From the NCBI GenBank assembly GCA_015062685.1, contig SUUE01000009.1, positions 26,887 through 90,886 of the forward strand: a stretch of 64,000 nucleotides of DNA, in the 5' to 3' direction. This stretch comes from Coriobacteriaceae bacterium (GTDB taxonomy: Bacteria; Actinomycetota; Coriobacteriia; Coriobacteriales; Eggerthellaceae). Of the stretch, positions 58,653-64,000 are shown piece by piece; the stretch's first letter is position 1, and the number at the start of each line of letters is the position of its first letter. The notes beneath the pieces are model-generated. The model had not been told where the DNA came from and made no database searches. It saw only the letters and a list, made by a program, of their open reading frames with translations. The translations under genes and the position numbers were made by a program.

Positions 58653-60083
58653 ATGTCGCGAGACACAGCGCGGCTTTGGGTAGCCATCACGGGATACGCC
58701 TGCTTTCTCGCGCTCAACTCGTTTTCCCTCTGGGGGTTCACCTTCCTGCCCCGAACGCTCCTGGGGCCGGACGCCGCTGAGACCTGGCGGACCGCGCTCT
58801 CGGTTGCGAACATCCTCGCCTTCTTCTTGGTCGCGGCCATCGGGGCGCGGTGGCGGCGCCTCACCGAGAAGGAGCTCCTGTTCTCCGCGACGCTCACCGT
58901 ATCGGCGGGGCTCATCCTGCTGCTCGGCCAGGTGTTCTCGCCGGCGTCCGGGCTGGCGCTCGCCTCGGGGGCCTGCCTGGGGGTGGGCACCACGCTGCTG
59001 TTCTTCTGCTGGATCCGCATCTTCTGCAACATGGGCGCGCTCGCCGCGAAGAAGATCCTGGTGTTCGGCTCAATGATCTCGTTCGCGCCGTTCGTGCTCT
59101 ACCTCGTCACGCCGAGCGAGGGCATCCTGTTCGCCGTGTTCGTCATGGCGTTCGCCACGCTCGTGCTCCTCTACTGCGTCGAGAGCACCGCGAAGAGCGA
59201 CAAGGAAGCGGTGAAGACCGAGCGGCCCACGCGCAGCACGATGAGCAGCCTGTTCAAGCCGCTGCTCTGCATCGCGATGATCGGGCTTATCGCGGCGGTC
59301 ATCTCGAGCGTGGCGAACGCCGAGATCCAGGACCACCCGCTCGATTTCACGCAGCAGGCGTTCCTCATTCATCTGCAGAACCTCGCGAGCGCGTCGATCA
59401 TGGGCGCCGTCTGGCTCATCTTCAAGAAGAACCCCTCCATCACCGTGGCGTACACCGTGGTCTTTCCCGTCATCGCCACCACCATGCTGCTCTTCGCCGC
59501 AGTACCCGACGCGCAGCGCCCCGCGCTCTCGTTCATCAGCAGCGCGTTCTTCGTCGTCTTCTCCATGGTCGTGCCAATGCAGAGCATCGCCATCGCGGAG
59601 AAGCACCGCCTGCCCATCGATTTCGTGTACGGCCTGACTGCGGGCGTGCTCTACCTGGCCGAGGGCATCGGCTGCATCCTCATCGGCCTGACCCGCGGCA
59701 CGATCGCGGAGGCCGTAGCCCAGCCGCTGGTGCTCGCGTTCCTGCTGCTTTACGCCTGCTCCCTCGTGATGTTCTGCGTGCTGCGCAAGCAGCGCGGCGC
59801 GGGCATGGGCGCCGCGAACGATGCCTCCCTTGAGGGCGATGCGCAGGAGCACGAGGAACGGGACATTCTGAAGGAGAAGGCGGAAAGCCTGGGCGCCGCA
59901 TACGGCCTCACCATCCGCCAGGTGGAAGTGCTCAACCTGGCCGTTCACGGCTACGACGCGCCCAGCATCGCGAAGAAGCTCTACATCAGCGAGAACACGG
60001 TGCGCACGCACCTGAAGCGCATCTACACGCTGCTCGACGTGCACAGCAAGCAGGAAATCATCGATAGTCTGAACGCCGCCTAG
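58653..60083 (+). CDS. Membrane-bound LuxR-family regulator of the flavin reductase
   Basis: 476 residues from ATG 58653 (AGGGAGAGG upstream); the frame is open further upstream but across the divergent gene. About 12 helices cover residues 8-385. After a charged linker comes the LuxR helix-turn-helix: GLTIRQVEVLNLAVHGYDAP then SIAKKLYISENTVRTHLKRI and YTLLDVHSKQEI (about 415-470). It is divergent from the flavin reductase gene, the usual arrangement for reductase-specific sensors in this bacterial family. No receiver domain is present. It is similar in design to the regulator at 45115. Confidence 0.88.
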   Translation: MSRDTARLWVAITGYACFLALNSFSLWGFTFLPRTLLGPDAAETWRTALSVANILAFFLVAAIGARWRRLTEKELLFSATLTVSAGLILLLGQVFSPASGLALASGACLGVGTTLLFFCWIRIFCNMGALAAKKILVFGSMISFAPFVLYLVTPSEGILFAVFVMAFATLVLLYCVESTAKSDKEAVKTERPTRSTMSSLFKPLLCIAMIGLIAAVISSVANAEIQDHPLDFTQQAFLIHLQNLASASIMGAVWLIFKKNPSITVAYTVVFPVIATTMLLFAAVPDAQRPALSFISSAFFVVFSMVVPMQSIAIAEKHRLPIDFVYGLTAGVLYLAEGIGCILIGLTRGTIAEAVAQPLVLAFLLLYACSLVMFCVLRKQRGAGMGAANDASLEGDAQEHEERDILKEKAESLGAAYGLTIRQVEVLNLAVHGYDAPSIAKKLYISENTVRTHLKRIYTLLDVHSKQEIIDSLNAA

Positions 60084-60228
60084 GGCGCAGCAGTTGCGGC
60101 AGCATGCGGTCTGGGCCGCGAGCCTCGGGGGATCGCGTTTCGCCCGGACGAGCTTTGCCAGGCAAGCTACGCTAGCACGCCCAGGAGACCCCGGGAAATG
60201 CCTTCGAGAACTAGAAAACGGGTTTCGC

Positions 60229-60407
60229 GGCAGGATATCCCGCTAGTCTGAAAGCGATTCTTCAGACTAGCGGGATATCCTGCCCAGATGCCTTCAGACT
60301 AGCGCCATATCCCGCCAAAGCCCTTCAGACTAGCGCGAAATCCTGCCGCGAAACCCCAAATCCACGGATGGAACTGGCTGTTTTTCAGACTAAGCCGCTT
60401 TCCTGCC
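60229..60407. repeat. Intergenic repeat cluster D: five 24-bp units, first inverted
   Basis: Unit: TTCAGACTAGCGSS then ATATCCYGCC. Copies are at 60229-60252 (inverted), 60261-60284, 60293-60316, 60324-60347 and a diverged one at 60384-60407. Gaps between the first four are only 7-8 bp. As in cluster A, one inverted copy precedes several direct ones. Reversed, the unit reads GGCAGGATATCCCGC plus TAGTCTGAA. The rest of 60084-60679 has GC-rich hairpins (for example 60483-60502) but no gene. Confidence 0.8.
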
Positions 60408-60633
60408 ACCGACCGCTTCCCCACCATTCTCCCCAGGGGAAAGTGACCCGGCTTTGGTCGTGCCGGGCAAAGGCATAGACCCCGGCGCCGAGGCGGCGCC
60501 GTTTCCACACCTTGAACGGGCCGCCTAGGGCGATCGCCGGAAGCAGGCGCGCAACGGCGAAACGTAACGGCACGGAGACGACCGCCGTGCGCGAAACGGC
60601 GGGCGCCCCCGAGCCGTATACAATGAATGGACG

Positions 60634-60651
60634 CGCGGCGGTGCCGCCGCG
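60634..60651 (+). promoter_or_regulatory. Perfect GC hairpin in the leader of the Nif11-type peptide gene
   Basis: CGCGGCGG-TG-CCGCCGCG lies 29 bp before the start codon. A TATACAAT sequence at 60618-60625 could be the -10 element; if so, the hairpin is at the very 5' end of the message. Confidence 0.4.
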
Positions 60652-60679
60652 GAACGCTTGCCAAGAGGAAGGAAGCGGC

Positions 60680-60862
60680 ATGGACTTCAAGGACCTCAGC
60701 CCCGAGCTGCGCGAGAAGGCGAAGGAGTGCACGAGCCCCGAGGAGCTGCTGGCGCTCGCCAAAAAGGAAGGCTACAAGCTATCCGAGGCTGAGATTGAGG
60801 CTGTATCTGGCGGCGGATGGACGGGATGCTCTACCGACGTCTGGTATGGAACAGGCGCATAG
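60680..60862 (+). CDS. Orphan Nif11-type RiPP precursor peptide
   Basis: 60 residues, ATG at 60680 after AGAGGAAGG. The leader DLSPELREKAKECTSPEELL then ALAKKEGYKLSEAEIEAVSG is the Nif11-like/lantibiotic-type helical leader, ending in the GG cleavage motif (SGGG). The core would be WTGCSTDVWYGTGA, with one Cys, one Ser, three Thr and two Trp. No LanM, YcaO, radical SAM or peptidase-transporter gene lies within reach, so it is an orphan in this window; the nearest genes are hipBA. It may be modified in trans or be a leftover of a lost cluster. Confidence 0.8.
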   Translation: MDFKDLSPELREKAKECTSPEELLALAKKEGYKLSEAEIEAVSGGGWTGCSTDVWYGTGA

Positions 60863-61022
60863 ACCCTAGGGAGTCCAGTATAACGTCCGCATCCCCACCA
60901 GTAAAACCTAGGCAACTAAATACAAATGGGCCGAGTATGCCGGATAGTTCCTAGAGGATCCTGGTGGAGTTGGCGGGGTCGACCTTATAGTTGTCGGGCG
61001 AATCGGGCGGGATCGGGTCGCC

Positions 61023-61058
61023 GTTTGACTACCAGTCAGAATGGCGCTGCTCCAAAAC
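61023..61058 (-). CRISPR. Isolated, slightly degenerate CRISPR repeat
   Basis: This 36-bp sequence matches the array repeat at 63595-64000 in 34 of 36 positions (plus-strand reading GTTTGACTAC to GCTCCAAAAC). It lies 28 bp beyond the hipA stop and 2.5 kb from the array, with hipBA and a surface-protein fragment in between. No second repeat is found 30 bp to either side. Confidence 0.85.
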
Positions 61059-61086
61059 CCTCTTCTCGCCTGATGTCGTGTCCAGT

Positions 61087-62907
61087 TTAGTTCTTCTTGC
61101 TGCTATTTGCGCGAGGTTTGGTCGCATTTGTTCCCCGGGCGCGTCCTTGCCCGGATCTGCTCGGTGCTCCTTCCGTCCTGGACGGCGCATCGGCCGCGCC
61201 TTGCGGCGCCCGTCCGATGAGCCGGTCTCTTTCGGCAATGAGCGTTTCGATCGCCTCCGTGGAAGCGGGTCGGTTCGGGCCCGTGAGAGGGTCGAGGCCC
61301 TGGCTGATCCTGGTTGCGTCGATTCGTTCCCGCGTCTTCCTGTACACCTCCTCGAAGTCGTTCCCGTAGACGACTATCTCCGGGCCGCTCCGCTGGCGCG
61401 CCGTGGCCGACCAGCCGGCGTCTTCGTGATCGTCGAAGGCGATGGCGGCGTCTCCGCTGTCGGTTCTGTATTCGAATCCCCTCGCCGTCGGCTTCAGCTC
61501 CTCCGGCGAAGGGTACTTCCCGGCGTCCCCGCCCGGAGGGGAGGGGTTCGCCCGTGGCGCGGCCTTCGAGCTTTCGCTCAGCGACTTGCCGCCGTTGGTG
61601 CGGTATAGGTCGAGCGTCACGTACTTCCTGTCGCTCGCGACGTTCCGGACGGCGTTCCGGCAATGCCTGTCCAGGCGCCGCCCGAAAGTCTGGCTCAGGC
61701 GCTCCCGAGCCCCTTCGTCCCCTATGCCGTCGATGACGTCCGGCGCGCATCCGATGATGCGCTCGGACATCTCCACGAACCGCCCGATGACGGCCTGGGG
61801 GGACGCGTGGGCGTGCTCCGCGAGCTGCCCGAGGGCGTACTTGCCGGCCTTGCCTATCCGCCGCTCCCGTCCTATCGGCAGCGCCACGGTGCAGCCCTCG
61901 TCCGCATGCCAGTAGGGCAGGTAGCTGGCCACGTCGTAGAGCGGGGCCAGCGCGAAGGTCTTCCCGGGCCCGTGGACGATGGAGTAGTTCTTCAGGTGAC
62001 CGTCGGTCGCGCCGATGAGGTAGTTGAACATGACCGAGTCGATGAAGAGGCCCTTCTCCTGGGGCGCGGGCATCTCCTCGTCGAGGAAGTCCAGGGCCCT
62101 CTTCGTGGGGTTGCCCCCTTCGAGGTACTTGCGGCCGGGCTCGATGCCCAGCGCCTGGCACAGGTCTTCCTGGTGGCTGCGCGCGACCACCCGCCCGTCG
62201 GGGCTCGTCATCCTGTCGAAGCGCTCGACGACGAGCGCCGGTATGCCCCCGAACTCCTCGATGGAGCTCTTGACGGCGGGGAGGCCGATCCTGCGGGCGA
62301 TTTCGAGGCTCGCGTGCTCGACGTAGACCTGTAGTTCCATGTTGGGGACGCCGGTCTTCAGGATGACGTTCGACGCGGTGCGGCCGGTCGACTTCCAGTA
62401 GCCGTCCGGCGTCTTGCGCAGGGCCACTTTGGGCTGCGCGCCGCCGAGCGACCATTTCTCCCTCTTGTCGTGCCATCCTACCGAGCCCAGCAGTTCGGCC
62501 CTGTCGATCATGCGTTTCAGCCTGCGCCCGATCTCCTCTTCGGAAAGGGATTCCTCCGGTATCGCATCAGCCGTATCGGGGGACGTGCCCTCCGGTACGA
62601 GCGCTATCGAGCCGGGCAGGTCGCGGCCGTAGTCGGCGAGCAGCCCGAACGTGCTGCCGTAGCCGTACGCCTTGCCGGCGGCCATGCTGCGCCGCGTGAT
62701 CTCGCTGTCGGGCAGCAGCCCCTCGAACCAGGCCTTCACGTGCCTTCCCGAGTAGGCCTCCTCGCGCGGGGGCATGCTTATCGAGAGCCACCCGTCCGCG
62801 TCGGGGTCGTACCGGAAGCTGAAAATGCCGTGGTCGTCTATCCCCAGCGCGCCGACGCGCGACTCGCCGAGGTAGACGTCCAGCGTTCTGACCTCGTGCT
62901 TCCTCAT
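61087..62907 (-). CDS. hipA: HipA-family kinase toxin with long C-terminal extension
   Basis: 606 residues from ATG 62907, which overlaps the hipB stop (ATGA). N-terminal HipA domain: VRTLDVYLGESRVGALGIDD. Kinase landmarks: glycine-rich SLGGAQPKVALRK near 180, catalytic NYLIGATDGHLKNYS near 310 (Asp and Asn) and LAPLYDVASYLP with the metal Asp near 335. HipA phosphorylates an aminoacyl-tRNA synthetase (GltX) and arrests growth. Standard HipA ends near residue 440; here about 165 extra residues follow, Pro/Gly/Arg-rich with a helical stretch (FEEVYRKTRERIDATRIS) and a basic tail (NATKPRANSSKKN). The extension is unusual and could bind DNA or RNA. It is co-transcribed with hipB. Confidence 0.9.
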   Translation of the reverse strand: MRKHEVRTLDVYLGESRVGALGIDDHGIFSFRYDPDADGWLSISMPPREEAYSGRHVKAWFEGLLPDSEITRRSMAAGKAYGYGSTFGLLADYGRDLPGSIALVPEGTSPDTADAIPEESLSEEEIGRRLKRMIDRAELLGSVGWHDKREKWSLGGAQPKVALRKTPDGYWKSTGRTASNVILKTGVPNMELQVYVEHASLEIARRIGLPAVKSSIEEFGGIPALVVERFDRMTSPDGRVVARSHQEDLCQALGIEPGRKYLEGGNPTKRALDFLDEEMPAPQEKGLFIDSVMFNYLIGATDGHLKNYSIVHGPGKTFALAPLYDVASYLPYWHADEGCTVALPIGRERRIGKAGKYALGQLAEHAHASPQAVIGRFVEMSERIIGCAPDVIDGIGDEGARERLSQTFGRRLDRHCRNAVRNVASDRKYVTLDLYRTNGGKSLSESSKAAPRANPSPPGGDAGKYPSPEELKPTARGFEYRTDSGDAAIAFDDHEDAGWSATARQRSGPEIVVYGNDFEEVYRKTRERIDATRISQGLDPLTGPNRPASTEAIETLIAERDRLIGRAPQGAADAPSRTEGAPSRSGQGRARGTNATKPRANSSKKN

Positions 62908-63209
62908 GATTGCCACCAACTGCCGTCGTAGTCCGGGAAGTTCTCCTCCCGCCACGTCGGGCCCGCCCTTCCGTCGTTCAGGCCCAACAGCTTCACCTTC
63001 ACCCTCTGGGGTTCGAGTTCGACTTCGTAGCCCAGCACCGAGGCCACTTTCAGGAACGAGCCGAAGGCGGTGTTTTCGAGCTTCCCGTTCTCGATCTTGG
63101 CAACGGTCTGCCTCGAGACCCCCGCGCGGGAGGCCACTTCCTGCTGGGTGAGGCCGGCTGCAGCCCTCGCTTCGTAGAGCCTCTCGCAAAGAACCCCGAT
63201 GCTCGTCAT
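62904..63209 (-). CDS. hipB: HipB-like antitoxin, Xre-family helix-turn-helix
   Basis: 101 residues from ATG 63209 (GGGGAGG upstream); in-frame ATGs at 63221 and 63245 are weaker choices. The Xre helix-turn-helix is AAGLTQQEVASRAGVSRQTV then AKIENGKLENT, followed by a strand segment SVLGYEVELEPQRV that would dimerise as in HipB. The C-terminal tail REENFPDYDGSWWQS ends in Trp-Trp like the HipB C-terminus that docks on HipA. It represses its own promoter through the palindrome at 63238-63255. Confidence 0.88.
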   Translation of the reverse strand: MTSIGVLCERLYEARAAAGLTQQEVASRAGVSRQTVAKIENGKLENTAFGSFLKVASVLGYEVELEPQRVKVKLLGLNDGRAGPTWREENFPDYDGSWWQS

Positions 63210-63237
63210 GATCCTCCCCATGTTAATTTTTCTTGAC

Positions 63238-63255
63238 ATGGTCATTATAGACCAT
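63238..63255 (-). promoter_or_regulatory. hipBA promoter with operator overlapping the -10 box
   Basis: On the minus strand ATGGTC-TATAAT-GACCAT places a consensus TATAAT exactly between perfect 6-bp inverted arms, about 29 bp before the hipB start. A TTCCAA hexamer 17 bp upstream is a weak -35. HipB dimers bind such palindromes, so autorepression by blocking the -10 is likely. Confidence 0.65.
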
Positions 63256-63282
63256 TTCCGGGGAAATTGGAACTGCGGGGTG

Positions 63283-63594
63283 CTACTTGACCGACGTGAC
63301 CCCCTCGCGCGTCGCGGCCGCCCAGGGCTTGTATACGGTGGCGTTGCCCTTGAGGACGGTCGCGCCGAAGGCGCCGCCGGCGAGGTCGTATGCGATGCTG
63401 TAGCTGATCGGGCTCCACTGCGCGTAAACGGTCAGGTCGGTGCATTTGCAGTAGACGTTCTTCATCCAGTAGCCGCAGCCGTTGACGCATTGGCCGCCGG
63501 CGTCGTAGACCTTGGTGCCGCCGGAGGCGGCGGTGTAGAAGCCCGTCAGGTTGTAACCCGCCCTCGTGGCGTTGCCCTGCTGCCCGATGTGGTA
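63283..63594 (-). pseudogene. Fragment of an InlB-type (Listeria-Bacteroides repeat) surface protein
   Basis: About 104 codons without a start. The text NATRAGYNLTGFYTAASGGT then KVYDAGG and LTVYAQWSPISYSIAYDLAG is the InlB B-repeat pattern (GYxFxGWYxxxxGGxxV...LTLYAQW). The frame ends at TAG 63283-63285. Its 5' side runs directly into the first CRISPR repeat, where TAA blocks the frame. It is therefore a broken piece of a large surface protein trapped between hipB and the array. Confidence 0.7.
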
Positions 63595-64000
63595 GTTTGA
63601 TTACCAGTCAGAATGACACTGCTCCAAAACGACGAGGACACCGGGGCGCTCAGGGTGACCGGTTGATTACCAGTCAGAATGGCACTGCTCCAAAACTAGA
63701 GCCCGACGTTGCCGGCGCGGGCCATCGTTTGATTACCAGTCAGAATGGCACTGCTCCAAAACTGCGACCGTAATCGACGGGGTGCAGGCGATGTTTGATT
63801 ACCAGTCAGAATGGCACTGCTCCAAAACACTAGACAAGATGGTAAAAGCTATCGATGAGTTTGATTACCAGTCAGAATGGCACTGCTCCAAAACGCGAAG
63901 GTCGCATTGTTCGACGGTGACGAGTTTGATTACCAGTCAGAATGGCACTGCTCCAAAACTGTCAGGGGAGACTCGGGGAGGCTCCGCAGGTTTGATTACC
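63595..64000 (-). CRISPR. CRISPR array, type II-like repeat, trailer end in window
   Basis: Seven 36-bp repeats (the last cut by the window edge) begin at 63595, 63661, 63727, 63793, 63859, 63924 and 63990. Six spacers are 30, 30, 30, 30, 29 and 30 bp. On the minus strand the repeat starts GTTTTGGAGCAGTGCC and ends CTGGTAATCAAAC, the GTTTTxGAGC style of type II (Cas9) repeats. The two left-most repeats each carry one mismatch while the others are perfect, so the left end is the old trailer end. Transcription is then right to left, with leader and cas genes beyond base 64000. No cas gene is in the window, so the type is inferred from the repeat alone. Confidence 0.95.

Noticed and set aside
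61023..61058. Lone CRISPR repeat considered as a tracrRNA anti-repeat
   Set aside because: It matches the repeat in 34 of 36 positions without the internal bulge expected of an anti-repeat, and the sequence following it on the antisense strand shows no nexus or terminator hairpins. A relic repeat is simpler.

Overview
The window is GC-rich DNA (roughly 65-70% by eye). Its gene content fits an anaerobic gut actinobacterium of the Coriobacteriia, most likely the Eggerthellaceae. The pointers are a Tat-exported DMSO-reductase-type molybdoenzyme operon, a Tat lipoprotein FAD 'fumarate reductase-like' protein, two LuxR regulators fused to about 12 membrane helices, a PucR-type regulator, HelD, and many intergenic palindromes. 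Genus is not assigned; no rRNA is present.

Layout. 1-5.8 kb: a sulfatase-fold membrane enzyme (cut by the window edge), HelD, a patatin-like lipase, and a decayed PucR/MFS pair. 5.8-8.2 kb: a metal permease with a SmtB-like operator, a membrane-anchored protein, tRNA-Lys and tRNA-Gln, and a 54-bp duplication of the tRNA-Gln 3' end. 8.2-12.5 kb: the most unusual locus. A divergent HxlR regulator faces a small peptide with five GCGSADP repeats, a radical SAM/SPASM enzyme, a quinone-oxidoreductase::class-M-sirtuin fusion and a Zn-macrodomain protein, all tightly packed. 12.8-16.5 kb: a four-gene sulfur-transfer operon (SufE-like, an unknown protein, a LRV/HEAT-repeat protein, and a SufS-like desulfurase). 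16.7-22.4 kb: a FucI-fold protein with an unusual Cys cluster, its probable PucR regulator with matching operators, a sugar-type transporter and a universal stress protein. 22.7-23.9 kb: an MFS transporter.

23.9-44.6 kb: a yersiniabactin-like metallophore cluster in Gram-positive form. It has an AraC regulator, an ECF transporter (T, fused A-A', S), two YbtP/Q-like ABC half-transporters, a phosphopantetheinyl transferase, an aryl-AMP ligase, a 2204-residue NRPS (ArCP-Cy-A-PCP-Cy-A-PCP), a type II thioesterase and two stand-alone condensation-like proteins. No aryl-acid synthase, reductase or PKS module is present. The predicted scaffold is an aryl-capped bis-thiazoline acid.

45-60 kb: respiratory region. 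A membrane LuxR regulator, NapH-, NapG-, TorD-, DmsC-, DmsB- and DmsA-like genes, a tandem winged-helix protein, a lipoprotein, a DUF4003-like protein, then a flavin reductase divergent from a second membrane LuxR. 60-64 kb: an orphan Nif11-type RiPP precursor, hipBA with a long HipA C-terminal extension, an InlB-type surface-protein fragment, and the trailer end of a CRISPR array whose repeat resembles type II. One stray array repeat lies on the far side of hipBA.

Intergenic DNA is not empty. There are two recurrent classes: a short REP-like palindrome whose edge supplies stop codons, and four clusters of 24-27-bp units that seem to share a GTGGCAnGATAT-like head with a cluster-specific tail. 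One of these clusters sits in a 304-bp element present twice at about 98% identity.
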